64,000 bases of DNA from Carposina sasakii (taxonomy: Eukaryota > Arthropoda > Insecta > Lepidoptera > Carposinidae), in NCBI GenBank assembly GCA_014607495.2, contig CP053154.1, positions 13,020,001 to 13,084,000 of the forward strand. Direction: 5' to 3'. The stretch's first letter is position 1. Each line of letters starts with the position of its first letter. The notes beneath the pieces are model-generated. The model was not told where the DNA came from, ran no database searches, and was given only the letters and a program-made list of their open reading frames with translations. Shown one piece after another: positions 12,731 through 24,385 of this stretch. The position numbers were made by a program, and so were the translations under genes.

Positions 12731-15379
12731 CAGTACTTATATCTCCAGGCCTATGTATACTACCCCGAAAGATAGCGACAATAGCGGAAGATAAGGCGTA
12801 AACCCAGTCGTGACTCGGAGCTAACTCCAATTACGGTAGATCGTGGTCAACGTAGGTGTTTGAATTACTGGACCTCTTGGGTGAAGCTAGTTTACCCGGT
12901 GCAATCCACTTGTAAGCACATCTAATTAAACAGCGCGATACACTAAGCTCTCTCTCAGGTGGATAGATAATTTTGTTCCGATTTAAAATTAGAATTGACC
13001 ATAACCACCAATCAACCACCTGAAACTAGTAGATAAACAATAGACAAATTCCTCCCAACAAGAAAATTCGTCGATAGTGGCGCTACGGCTTTTCTCACTT
13101 CTTTTATGCCACTGATGCCAAGCTAAGGACCAAACAGGACAGTAGAAAGAGAACAGCAACATATAAAAAAACCTAAATATTCATAGGCCATAAATATAGC
13201 ACGTGAATGTCAAAGGTGGAAGATCGAGAGAAACTGGCGCAGGTGCGGTCTCTGCAGCTGCGCATTACACTACATCAGGGGCGATGAACCTTTTTACTAC
13301 GCGACATTTAGTAACGACACCAAAATCGTGCAAAGTTGCGTTAAAAAGTTGTCTTAAAAATGAGGACTAAAGATTAATGTCTATTAATAAAGGTCGTTCC
13401 ATCAATGCACTGTGAAAGCTTCACGTATTTATAATTTATAAGGTCAGAATGTCTTCTTCCGAAAGTCTTCAAATTTAGCCCCTCGTCCTTTCAATAATAA
13501 GGAAATAAGTTAAATCGCAGATACATATTTCGAGGAAGGGTTAACGAATAGCTAACTAGGAAGACATACTCGTAAGCTTGGCGAGCTTGCACATAATGAA
13601 GTAACTAGGTACGTGTACGTGAAAATAACATTTATTTCTGGTTTTTTATAGTATAGGGACTGCATGCCATTGGTTTCCCAACCCTGAATCACAGTCTCAT
13701 AACACCTCGAAGTATTTAATTGAAGGACAATTGAAGTAAAAAACTTCGATGCCATTAATTTTTATGTCGACAAAAGCGTTTAAGATTTAATTGACTTCAC
13801 CTCAAACACAAAGGATATCTCTGGCATTGCGTGCAAATGGGTATTTTCGAGGATTTGGCGAAATTAACACTTCTTTGGCGGCTAGCCGCGACGAATTGTC
13901 GATATAGTGATCGCTAATTGGCAAAATAAAATAGATTAGTGTTTCATAGGCGAACTTTTTCCTAACTACACTTGTCTGAAGAAAGATAAAATCATCAGAT
14001 ACAAAGTGCCCGATACTCGCGTCCCTCGAAAAACCTAGACTCGACATATTTGTCAATTTATTATGATGAATTTATAATCATTCTGATCTTGTTTTTGGAA
14101 TATTACTTACTGGCCCATTTCGGTAACCATTCGCGGGAAAGGGCTGCTACAATGTTAAAAACTAGCACAAGACGGCTGTTCAAACCTGTCCATCACTTAG
14201 ACCTCTCGGACTCGATAATTGCATTAGCTGGGAACCAGTTCTGCCGTCTACGCCCTTTGACTGCTTTGATTCTTTGTGACGTTGTAGGTACACGAGAAAC
14301 TTCTATAACTTTAGTATGTATAGACTCGGTAAGTACCTACATGTTTGTGCAGTTTCGTACTAGTTATGGTAACATGAAGGAAGAATATGGAGAAGAAACG
14401 ATAATCAATGTAGGAAGATACGATCGCTAATGTAGAGTACCTAATTAGGGACGGGGAATGAGCCAACCACTGGCCAAGATTCGCAAAACGACATCTACAG
14501 GGTTGCCACCCTTACGAAGAGTACGTACTCTATACATCAAATAAAGTAAGTTTATGCCAAAAAATGCTGGGAAAAGATGTAATTTTTTGTTTTTTTTTAT
14601 TACTTGATCGAGCGAAATTTATAGTGTCCAGTGTTTATGCTAGTTTTTTCATAGACAGATTTTAATTATTTCTCGTGAAAAAATCTTGCTACGCGCGTCT
14701 ATGTGCATTTATTCCCAGGTATACTTCCATGGAGAAAAATGATCGTGATGAGATTCCGTAGTTTTCGGGAACGTTGACGACCAAAAATCACCCTGTATAT
14801 TTGTCTAAAATGAATCCCTCCCTATTTCCCTTTGTCATCGCATCACGCAATTCTTTTTGTTGTGTTAATTATTGTCAGAATAAGGATCTTATGAAAGAAA
14901 AGTGGAAAATTATAAAATATTGAAAAACTTAACGAAAAAATCTATTTTATACACTGCCAATAGACTGAGATAAAGTTAAGAGAGGACATCGTTTGTCGGG
15001 TCATCTAGTTTCAAATAAAACAACTTTGTTTCGACCACCTCTACTCTTTGCCTTCCTTCCTTCATATTATGTGGTAGGTACCTATTAACTGAAGTAACTT
15101 TAATAATGTATCACAAGTAATATCTTGTTTTATACTTAGGTAAGAAGCTATGTATACCTGGGTGTGAAATAAATGGCCAAGGTTGTACACATTCCGTTTC
15201 CACATTCACTTAGCCTAGACTTGTGTGACCTGACTATATTCTAGACATTAATAAAGATAGAGGTAGGTATCTATGAGCATACTGTGCAGAAAACTAAGAA
15301 ACTAACTACGCAAGTTAATACTTATCAACCTAAATGTAAAACTACCTAGATTGTAAATAAAAATATAATAGCAAGCGGC
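12731..15379. other. No gene seen
   Basis: A 126-codon plus-strand frame at 14050-14430 has a hydrophobic start but no motif, splice support or family, so it is not called. A worn foldback element lies at 14500-14795. Confidence 0.45.
14500..14795. mobile_element. Worn ACAGGGTG foldback element
   Basis: Shares GTACTCTATACATCAAATAA and GCTGGGAAA with the 47180 element and ends in GTTGACGACCAAAAATCACC. Its ends are decayed. Confidence 0.5.
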
Positions 15380-15560
15380 CCCTGATTACGTAAAAGCAAT
15401 AGCAAAGCCGAAGCAAAGCGATAGCGAAAATTGTACAATATTGGCCTTGAAATGTCAAAGTTCCTTTGAAATTCATTTTACGTAATACGAATTTGACAAG
15501 CAATCTGCGATTTTTGTACAATTTTCGCTATCGCTTTGCTTTGCTAGTTAGGTAAGGGGG
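15380..15560. mobile_element. MITE, GCGATAGCGAAAATTGTACAA family
   Basis: Inverted ends with TAGCAAAAGCAAAGCGATAG and GAAAATTGTACAA. Other copies are at 26203-26352, 51896-52056 and, diverged, 56146-56268. Outer bases read like CCCCTTATTACCTAA. Confidence 0.75.
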
Positions 15561-16117
15561 CAGGTTAAATGTTCATGGCAGCAGGTACCATGCCTCCAAT
15601 TTAAAAAATATTTAACCTAAAGAATGCTAGGTAGATTATCTACTAAACATTTGATCTTACTTTTTTATCCAGGGTTAACAGTTTCCTTAGAGAATAGGAT
15701 GGTCCCATAGAAAATGAGAAAGATCAACAGGCATACCTGATACAATTTCCATAATTACTGCAAGATGTAGAACACATAGTAAGACAAACGACACGAAGAA
15801 ACCGCATGGGGACCCAAGTACCTACCTATATGTATATAAGCCAATGTATAGTATATTTATAGCCAAAGAGAACCACATTGTAGACCAAGAGCCGACACCG
15901 AATTCGATCATTCATTCATAGTACGATGCGCATAAAGGAAACGGCGGGATATTTTAAATAATGACACAGTCGTACTAGTCAGTCAGGTAGAATACGAACG
16001 CGTGGAAAAGAGTTGAACGAACGGTGACTCAGATCCTGACCAGCTTTACGAGGTGTAGCTTATGAACGGTCATATACATATCCTTCAAGGTATATAAGGG
16101 TTATTTATTATGTTTTA

Positions 16118-16260
16118 TTGCGGTGATAGCCCAATGGTTCAAGACATACGTAAAACTTTTAGTAGGAATGTATAGGTTGCAGTCACGGGCCTTTACTACT
16201 GAATTTATTTCACGTACGGATTGAAATTTTAAAAATTGTCACTTAGCTATACCCGAGAAG
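16118..16260 (+). repeat. tRNA-headed SINE, worn 5' half
   Basis: GCGGTGATAGCCCAATGGTT through CAGTCACGGGCC and TTTATTTCACGTACGGATTG match the head of the 35554 family. Confidence 0.65.
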
Positions 16261-16376
16261 GGCTGGCGTCAGGCAGGAAGCCGGGCGAGAAACAAAAGCC
16301 TAGTTACGAAAGAAACCATATTGCGCCGACCTCATAACAAATGAGATACCTAACTAAGGGCAGGAAAGTGATGATG

Positions 16377-16745
16377 TTTTTTTTTTTTTTTTTTTTTTAT
16401 TTGGCTAACAAAACAAGTTACAATCTGTAATTAATATAATCCTACACATTCATAAAATTAAACTAGACTGTAACTCTTTACAATGTTGGCTCATTAATAC
16501 ACAATATGTTGTAAGCGCATCACATCATTAGAAAAAGAAAATTAAAAATAAACACAATTTAAATTTAGAAAAAATAAAAATAACAACAAAAGAAAAGATG
16601 TTATGTTTTTTGGCACAAAACAGTTTCGAGATAGGTGCATTATTGGTAACCAATGCAAAATGTTTTCGGAATTTAATAGGGGCGTTAAAGAAATATGCTG
16701 ATGCTTCGTAGCTATTCATATGCGTTTGATATCCAATCATATCCA
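16377..16745 (-). repeat. Probable retroposed tail with 22-T run
   Basis: A run of 22 T (16377-16398) is followed by about 350 bases whose minus strand is AT-rich with one 72-codon frame that I do not recognise. A poly(A) tail seen from the minus strand would explain it. No target duplication was found. Confidence 0.4.
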
Positions 16746-16828
16746 TTCATGACGTTTATTAATTTGATTGATCAAACGCATCCGTAGCATAGCACGTCTC
16801 CGCAACCTCATACAAGAGATACCTATAC

Positions 16829-16910
16829 ATACTATACGCCAACCCTCCTGGCACACGCAGTCATAGAACGTTATATGACAGCGCGTGCCAGGAGCGTTGG
16901 CGTATAGTAT
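16829..16910. repeat. Imperfect hairpin or small MITE
   Basis: ATACTATACGCCAAC and CCTGGCACACGC pair with GCGTGCCAGG and GTTGGCGTATAGTAT across a short centre. Confidence 0.7.
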
Positions 16911-17104
16911 AGTAGTCAAGTTACCTGGCCGACTTCACGAGCAGAATACCGCCATTCTGTAATGACCTTTACACCTACAAAATACTAAATGAGCCTTACA
17001 CATACATATATACATATGTATATAATTTAGTTAATCATAATCACCTCAAGCATTAACTAGCTTAAAATAATCTACCCTCATAGGTATAAACATATTTATA
17101 TATA

Positions 17105-17337
17105 TTATAGCCGCGTGGTGCCAGCAGAGTAGAGTTTGTACCACCCCTGCCTGCCCGTGGGTATCGTACGAGGCGATTAAGAGTTTCCGGGAGGCAGCAA
17201 CGCCTCCCGTACTGACAACATAGTCCGAAAATCACACTGCGGTCACCAACCCGCCTGCCCAGCATGGTGACTGGGCAAAACCCCCCAGTGGCAGTATCCT
17301 TGTGGCGTGCTCTGGCTGGACTGCACTAGGCTGAAGG
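17105..17337 (-). repeat. Dispersed GC-rich repeat (CCGCCTGCCCAGC family)
   Basis: Contains GGGAGGCAGCAACGCCTCCC and CACCAACCCGCCTGCCCAGC. Related pieces: 23840-24035, 25740-25812, 37440-37530, 49070-49130, 60955-61115. Confidence 0.65.
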
Positions 17338-17929
17338 TATAAACATAAGTATTGTTCCAAGCGAGGTCATTAAGACCTTAGTAGAGAATGCTATTAGTTA
17401 GTATGGCCAGCTTGAAATCTAGATTCGTGTAGTCCGGGCATTAGTCATCGTCATCCATTATCTCATTATTTATGGGCTCGGCGCAATATAGTTTCCTTCG
17501 AAACTCATATCGCCAAGAGTTTGTTTTACGGTCGACTTCTTGCCTGACGCCAACTCTCCAAGAGTATAGCTAAGTGACAATGAAGAAACAGTTAATTCCT
17601 TAAATCCTTACCATACAAGGATTTAACTGTTGTATTTCTCCGATTTATCCATAATCCACGATAACACAACGATATGATGATAATTCTCATCCATCAATCC
17701 GTGTTTCAACTTCGGTAAATTATTTTTTTGTATTTCAGTAAAACATGAATCAAAATTTGTTAGAATTAGCACATGGGGTGTTAAGCCTTGTTGAAGATAG
17801 ATCGGCACCTAGTTATTATAAAAATTTAAAAAGCCCGAAAGTAACACACTCTGGAAATTTCCACCCTTCACCCCCCTAGATAAATTTATCACGGAACTAC
17901 CAAAGTGAACCACGTCAAAATATCCCTTG

Positions 17930-18020
17930 GGCCTGCGCGGCCGGGCCAATGCGCCCGCGCCGCTTCTAATGACAGGGGGAGCGGGGAGGGTGACCGGTCG
18001 CGGACGTTCTATGGTAAGCA
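17930..18020. other. Small GC-rich island with a donor-like site
   Basis: GCCGGGCCAATGCGCCCGCG and GGTGACCGGTCGCGGACG stand out from AT-rich surroundings. The plus strand has CTATG/GTAAGC, a good splice donor. It could be a 5' exon or promoter of an unseen transcript. No coding case can be made. Confidence 0.25.
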
Positions 18021-18994
18021 ACTGCCTTTCGCCTTTTGTTTGCGGTTGGGGTTAATAAAATCGTATTTTTAGATTTTTCTGTATAAAAATATATATGTCG
18101 CCAACTACTACGTCCAATGAACCAAGACAGAAAGGACTAAGCAAGAAAACCGATTTGAAAACCGCTAGTTCGTAGTTTCGTTTGTAGGTAGGTAGATTTA
18201 CCTTAACTATCATTACATACCTATCTATTGATAAGAAAGAAAGATATACCTACCTAACTACTATCTGATAATATTAAATTACCTAACCTACCTAACTATG
18301 ACTAATAGATTTAACACTCAATTTTATCTAGTTCTCATCGCATTCGCATGTGAAAATCAAATAGTTTATTTAACTCACGTGACAAAATGTTGATAGATCC
18401 TCTCTACAATACCAAAGATTCTTTATACACTTGTAGTGCTTATTGAAAGAACTCCAAACAAACATCTACCTATTTACGTAACGACATTTTTTCCCAGCAG
18501 TAGCCTACCACAGAGCGCCGCAGGAACCCGTTCGATGTCCCCGGCGCGCCCGGTTAGAAGTCCTAACTTTTTATTTTACCAGTCCACCCTTTGTGGCTTA
18601 GGTTCGCGCGAACGCCCTACAACCTCGGACTAAAAAAAAATACGACTGAGTGTAGAAAACTAGCGCGTGAGTGAAGCCAGTGAAGTAATACTAAACAGCG
18701 ATTAGCGAAATGAAACTGTGAATTAGGTTTTATGTGCACACTAGATACGATAGAACATTTTTTTATTGTCATAGTTACTAAAAGAAAATATTGTACACAG
18801 GCGAACTTAATGCTACATAGCACTCTTGTTTTGGCAAGGGGATTGTAAATAATTTTGTTACTTACTATACTTTTGTTATACCTACATCCTCCTTGGGATG
18901 ATAAATATATCATCATTCAAATAAAGAAAATTTCATGAATTTAAATGGAAAATCAGCTACGATAATTATCAAAAAAAAATTATCTTGATAATTT

Positions 18995-19130
18995 CGAACC
19001 CTGATTTGAACTCACGACCACTCCCAAACCGTGCTTTTGCTCTTACCAACTGAGCTATCAGGTCAATTAACTCGCATTACACTACATTATTGGCAACGTT
19101 ATTTTTTCATCCCAATAGCTATAGGTACAC
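18995..19130 (-). repeat. tRNA-like repeat
   Basis: The same family on the minus strand (GACCTGATAGCTCAGTTGGT, GTGAGTTCAAATCAGGGTTC), with the body CATCCCAATAGCTATAGGTA. Confidence 0.65.
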
Positions 19131-21084
19131 TAGTCAAAAGTATTAATATTATTGTGGTCAATTTTTAAATTGAAGTAATGTGTTGATATCTCTACTAAAC
19201 CTCTACTAATTGTCATTTGCTATTACTTGGTGGCTTCACAAATTATTGTTAGTTCTACTCTGTCTCTTTTTAAGTCTATGTCTACCACCTACTGCAAGTT
19301 TGGTCATTCCTTTTGTTTTGTTCCCATCACTTGTTAACTTTAGCCTCAGTTTTATGTTAAAATAGTACCTTTTACTCATGTTTGTGGAAATAATTATTAT
19401 GGTGACAGATCACTAAAAAACGTTTACTGTATATTTTAAATAGTTTACCCGAAAACATCATACTGGAACCGCGTTTAAGTATGCCGATTTAAGAGTTTAT
19501 TAAAAAAATATTTATTACAGACACTTGAATCCTCCTAATATTTAATCCTTAATTTTAATTAAGATTTTATTAATTTAAGTAGTTACATAAAGAAACTATT
19601 ACCTGCAGTCAAACCGCATAAGCAGTTTTGCAGGGTATTGTAAAACTACTGTATAATTTTAAAGTTAATAAATAAATAAATAAAATAATGAATAATTGGT
19701 AACAATTTTGGTGGGATAGTTCAAATATGTAATGTAATTAACTTTTGGGTAGAAAATGTAAAATCTAAAATCAGGGAATTATTAAAACAGTGGTTTCTTT
19801 ATATTCTTAGCAGTGGGATGCAGGTCATGCAATATGATGATAAAATTGACTGAAATTGATTGAAATTGATGTTAAATAATTCAAGTACTTAGGTAATTTT
19901 CATACTCTCTGTATAGCTCAAAAAAGTATATTGTGTGGGCAAAGCACAGAAGGAATATAAGGTTGCCTAAACCTTATATTCCTTCTGTGCTCGACAGTTC
20001 GAGAATCTATTATGAAAGAAAACCACAAACAATAATTTTTAATAACAAAAAACTTCCTCCCCTATGAGCCAAAATTGAGCTTACAAAAGTAAAATTTAGC
20101 TAAAAGACAAATATATATATATTGCGTTAAGTGTGTATGAAGTGTAGAAGGCATAATATTGTCAGATTTAGATGCCAGCAAATTATTAAATTGTCTGACA
20201 ATATAAGCAACATATAATTATACTCCTTCCTGCCCTGTTCCCAATCATTTGGGGTCGGTGCAATATGTAGGTACTCTTCTTTCATTCATCCCTATTATCC
20301 GTCATCTTGTTACTCTCGTGTCTACCTCTTCCTCTATAACCATCTTACTTTGGACACGGTTAACGCAATATATATTACACGACTTAACACGGTAAAAATA
20401 TTTCAATTGACCAGTGGCAAATGGTCACAGATAGTCAGTGGAGTCACACTAATAAAGTTGTTATTTATCTAACAATATTAGGTGACCTACTTAAAGCCAG
20501 ACAAGTAGTTAACAAAACAACTATGCTATGATTGTCACAGACACTAAAACTCAGTGTTAGTACCTATAGAAATTTGACAGATATTTTTATAAAACTCGTA
20601 ATTTAAATTTAACACTTACCTACATTTCAATGCTCAGTGTTTTTCTAATGTTGTGGCAAATAATTAAGTTGCTATTTAATGAAAATTGTATAATACTATT
20701 ACGGTTCATACAAAACATGAAGTTAAACCTGTGATACCTCAATCATCAGAAATCAACATTGTAGGTATGTAACAGCTCAACCGCAAAAAATAATTGTTGT
20801 GAAAAGAAGTGGTTTTGCTTGTAAATACATAATAAATAACCTCACTAGTTTAACTCCTAATCCCAATCAAGATCACATCTAACATTTAACTTCTTAGTAT
20901 GAAACAACTAGTTAATAGCTTTTGGTTAATTCTGCAGAATACCAAAATTGACACAGTACTTTCATGAACTACTAACTCCTGACATAATAACATCATTGCG
21001 TCTACAATAATGATAAGAATACTAATCTCCACACAATTTTATAAAAAAATAAAGATCACAGGTAGGTACTTTTATCAGTCAATG
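19131..21084. other. No gene seen
   Basis: Very AT-rich. It contains the 19943 hairpin, and a loose inverted repeat AATATTGTCAGA / TCTGACAATATAA near 20155-20205. Confidence 0.5.
19943..19991. repeat. Perfect 22-bp-arm hairpin
   Basis: AGCACAGAAGGAATATAAGG plus TT pairs with its exact inverse across a 5-base loop. Confidence 0.9.
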
Positions 21085-21232
21085 TGGTCGATTCCGGCAG
21101 TCATACTTAAACCTAAACATAAAAATAGTCCTACCTGTCCTTTTCTCTGTCAGCCATTTATGTTAAGAACGGAGAGAGATAGACTTGACTAAAATTAGGT
21201 TTAGATTTAAGTGTGACTGCCGGAATCGACAC
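21085..21232. mobile_element. TA-type MITE (GGTCGATTCC family)
   Basis: Inverted ends TGGTCGATTCCGGCAGTCA about 40 bp long; 148 bp in all. The right flank is TA, the left has decayed to TG. Related copies are at 43130, 43309 and 48025. Confidence 0.8.
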
Positions 21233-21817
21233 TATTATCTCCATATTTACGTCATACCTACCCAGTATGTTGAAAAGATAATGATAAAATTCATAGAAGT
21301 CAAGTTCAATATTAGATTTTTTGATTATGAATGAGGTAATAAGTCTGTTACTAAGTTAGTCATAACTAGATTCTAAAGAAATTACCTATTAGAAGTGTTT
21401 TAAGAACATGTAATCAAAAGTGGTATGATCATAGTCAGACAGATGCCTAAAATTTACTAAATACCTACCCACATACAGCAAATTGGTCCAATGTCACCTA
21501 CAATCAGAATAGGCATTTGAGTTCTTATTCCGGTTCAATAGTAAACCATGATTTAAAAAAAGAACTTTACAAAGGATATTCAGGGCTTAACGATGCGCCG
21601 CATAGCGTATGGTACTTCTGAGGGCATTCAACTGTCCGTACCTATTTACATACGGCCAGCAACAGCAACTATCTTCAGTCACTCAACAATGGCCATGACA
21701 CCGAAGCAGACATCAAAACAACTCGGGTCATTAGGCCATTAAACTTATTACATCAACTCGATCTCGATATCATTACACAAATTTTATTTGCTAACAGATA
21801 AAATAATAAAAAATCAC

Positions 21818-22149
21818 CTGTCAGAAGACTCTGAGCTGTCGTATCGGTCGAAACATCTTTTCTTTCTGTCATCACCTCCCTCGGTATTCACTTCTACAGA
21901 ATTTGGAACATTTTTTGTATTCGAAATTACGACCTCGGGACGAGCCGAGACCACGCCGCCGCGGTTATCACTTTTCTCACTCGATTCACTTGTTTTCAGT
22001 CCAATGCAGAAAGGTAAATTCACTTGGCGGCTAACAAATGTATCTTCACCACTATTTTTTGTTTCACTACGTACAGTTTCAGCCACTGAAAAACTTAAAT
22101 TGTTCGATTGTTTCGGGTCGGTGCGTTCGCAGGACGACCCATCCGCCAT
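21818..22149 (-). CDS. First coding exon of an unidentified gene
   Basis: The ATG at 22149 has a strong start context (AAAGATGG) and opens 110 codons. The frame begins MADGSSCERTDPKQSNNLSF and ends RKKRCFDRYDSSESSD. A good donor follows (GACAG/GTGATT), leaving phase 2. The peptide is Ser/Glu/Asp-rich and probably disordered; I do not recognise the family. Support comes from the open frame, the start, the donor and the CpG-rich promoter directly upstream. No second exon with a matching phase was found to the left in this window, so the first intron may be longer than 20 kb, or an exon was missed. Confidence 0.6.
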
Positions 22150-22159
22150 CTTTGAGCTC

Positions 22160-22500
22160 ACGAGTGTTTTGTCGCGAGTTTGCGGACAGCGCCACGGGCC
22201 GCATGGGCGCTGCAGTCGTCAGTCTGCGGTGAGGCGGGGTGTGACGTCACGGCGGCTGCGCGCCGTTCTTGGAGGGCCGAGCTTTATGACGTAAGGGCTC
22301 CGCCCCGTGCATATGCAGGGCTGCTGTCATTGGCCGCGGGTTACGCAACCTGCTAGCCTATTCAAATCCGCGCAAGAAGGGCCCGTCGTCGTCCGAGTAG
22401 GACTACGTAGGGACGGGCCCATCCCAGCCCCAAACGCGTCGAATAATGCAAAGCGTAATGACCGTGGCACGCACGCACACACGCAGAGAACGCGCCTGTA
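22160..22500 (-). promoter_or_regulatory. CpG-rich promoter of the 22.1-kb minus-strand gene
   Basis: A GC-rich island in otherwise AT-rich DNA. It has a full CRE palindrome TGACGTCA (22242-22249), a second CRE-like site TGACGTAA (22287-22294), a GC box CTCCGCCCC (22299-22307) and an inverted CCAAT box ATTGGC (22329-22334). The start codon itself sits in a YY1/Pho-like motif, AAGATGGCGG on the minus strand. No TATA box is seen. The exact transcription start cannot be set. Confidence 0.6.
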
Positions 22501-22910
22501 ATCGGGAACAAGTGCAATAGAATAATGTCATGTTTTTAGCCACTGTCGTCCGTCACCCAGTTATCTTATCAATAAGGTAGGCACCTAGGTAAGAAACCAT
22601 TTTAGTCAGCTGGGCAACACACGGATAGATAGATCCAGACTCCAGTTGAAAAACAAAAGTTATAAATAAAATCTGCAGGCGTACCAGATGCATGCAGGAA
22701 GATCGTATGAGATAAGTGTTGCGCTGATAAGACTATCTTAGCCAAGTTTACTAAAAAATAAGGGAGATAACAAATAAACGGGAGGCCTTGCTTGACGTTA
22801 TCACTTGCCTTGTCGAACACCTAGCTAGCGTCTAGTCGTTCGTCACAGCATAGGTCATCATACATACATAATATATATAATCACGCCTTTATCCCTTACG
22901 CTACAGGCAG

Positions 22911-22976
22911 CTGAAGACCATCTACAATGAGGATTTCAAGAACAGTCTTGAAATCCTCATTGTAGAAGGTCTTCAG
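22911..22976. repeat. Hairpin with about 31-bp arms
   Basis: CTGAAGACC-A-TCTACAATGAGG and onward pairs with CCTCATTGTAGA-A-GGTCTTCAG, with a 4-base loop and one A-A mismatch. It directly abuts the 55-bp minisatellite, whose unit starts with the same CTTCAG. Confidence 0.85.
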
Positions 22977-23400
22977 AACCTTACTGCAGCTGCTCCTCAC
23001 ATCTTTACCAGAGCTGCTCTTCAGTCTTCAGAACCTCACTGCAGCTGCTCCTCACATCTTTACTACAGCCGCTCTTCAGTCTTCAGGACCTCACTGCAGC
23101 TGCTCCTCACATCTTTACTACAGCTGCTCTTCAGTCTTCAGAACCTCACTGCAGCTGCTCCTCACATCTTTACTACAGCTGCTCTTCAGTCTTCAGGACC
23201 TCACTGCAGCTGCTCCTCACATCTTTACTACAGCTGCTCTTCAGTCTTCAGGACCTCACTGCAGCTGCTCTTGAGATCCTCACTGTAAATGGCCTTGAGA
23301 TTCTCACTGCAGCTGATCTGGAAATCCTCATTGTAAATGGTTTTCAGAACCTCACTGCAGCTGCTCCTCACATCTTCACTACAGCTGCTCTTCAGTCTTA
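22970..23400 (+). repeat. 55-bp minisatellite
   Basis: The unit holds CTTCAGAACCTCACTGCAGC, TGCTCCTCACATC and TACAGCTGCTCTTCAGT. It recurs about seven times; middle units are nearly identical with a period of 55, the last ones are altered and interrupted. Confidence 0.85.
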
Positions 23401-23447
23401 ATAAGTTTCAATGAGTGATCATCATTAACTGCCAAAAAAGATAGGTA

Positions 23448-23747
23448 GCCCATACGAGGGCAGGAATCAGGTGGACAAAGGTCAAGGAAGGAAGGAAGAC
23501 AAATGAAGACCCTTATGTTGTTGATATTCCACCCATCCGCACCAAACGTTATGCTAACTCGTTTGTAATGCGAACGGCTAAGGACAAGGAGTGGAATGCA
23601 CTTCCTGTCGATGTATTTCCCGAGCACTACAACATTGGTCTCTTCAAAGCTAGAGTGAATAGGCACTTTCTACGCAAACATGTACTTAACACCTTAGGCC
23701 GCATCTTGCTTAACATCAGGGACGATGGCGGTCAAATGTTTGCCTAG
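23448..23747 (+). pseudogene. LINE reverse-transcriptase C-terminal fragment
   Basis: An open frame from 23448 to the TAG ending at 23747 includes YVVDIPPIRTKRYANSFVMR, then EWNALPVDVFPEHYNIGLFK and ARVNRHFL. The R-----SF--R----WN-LP--VFP---N---FK-RVN pattern is the usual end of jockey/CR1-type non-LTR ORF2. No upstream RT domain remains, so it is a 5'-truncated copy. The 55-bp minisatellite precedes it. Confidence 0.75.
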
Positions 23748-23839
23748 CAAATTGTAAAAAAAAAATTGTCTTCCCATAGTGGATCCAAAGGGAAAGAAAA
23801 ATCCAAAACCAATCTTACCTACCAATCCAATCATCATTA

Positions 23840-24035
23840 TCATCATCAGCCTATTGCAGTCCACTGCTGGACGTAGGTCCCCCAGGGCACGCCAAAAAAC
23901 TGCCATGGGGGGTATTTGCCCATAGTAACCACGCTGGGCAGGCGAGTTGGTGACCGCAGTTTGTATTTTGGACTATTTTGTCAACACGGGAGGCGCTGCT
24001 GCCCACCTCCCGGAAACCCTTAATCGCCAATCCAA
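23840..24035 (+). repeat. Dispersed GC-rich repeat (CCGCCTGCCCAGC family)
   Basis: CAGCCTATTGCAGTCCACTG, CCACGCTGGGCAGGCGAGTT and GGGAGGCGCTGCTGCCCACC; same family as 17105 in the other orientation. Confidence 0.65.
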
Positions 24036-24179
24036 TATGTGGTATGTACTGACATCTAAGTATTGGTATTCCACAATGATTCCACAGCTTGAAAACTTAA
24101 AATCTACACAGGCGTGGGTCGTACGAAGTATAACTTGGTAATAAGGTGCAATTTAGCTCGCATAGCGCTGAAGCCCCTC

Positions 24180-24385
24180 CCCACAAATCACTACATTGTA
24201 AAACAAAGTCGCTTTTCGCTGTCTGTCTGTCCCTCCCTGTGTGCTTAGATCTGTAAAACTACGGAACGGATTTTGATGCGGTTTTTTAAATAGTTAGTGA
24301 TTCAAGAGGAAGGTTAAAATAACTAGCGAACCGCCCTGATTTCGCACGGGTGCAATGCTGATACAAAATTGCCTTTTACGGAAGA
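24180..24385 (+). repeat. LINE-like tail fragments
   Basis: CTGTCTGTCTGTCCCTCCCT, ACTACGGAACGGATTTTGAT and GATTTCGCACGGGTGCAATG mark a tail of the same kind as 57190. Confidence 0.55.

Noticed and set aside
14050..14430. 126-codon open frame as a gene
   Set aside because: No recognisable domain, no splice sites supporting it and biased AT-rich composition.
21788..22294. 168-codon plus-strand open frame
   Set aside because: It is the antisense shadow of the minus-strand first exon and its promoter; no motif, and the minus strand has the good start and donor.
22911..22976. microRNA precursor
   Set aside because: The arms are nearly perfect and too long, and the hairpin is fused to a minisatellite, so a repeat origin is more likely.
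22970..23400. CRISPR-like array
   Set aside because: The 55-bp units are contiguous with no unique spacers, and the context is eukaryotic. It is a minisatellite.
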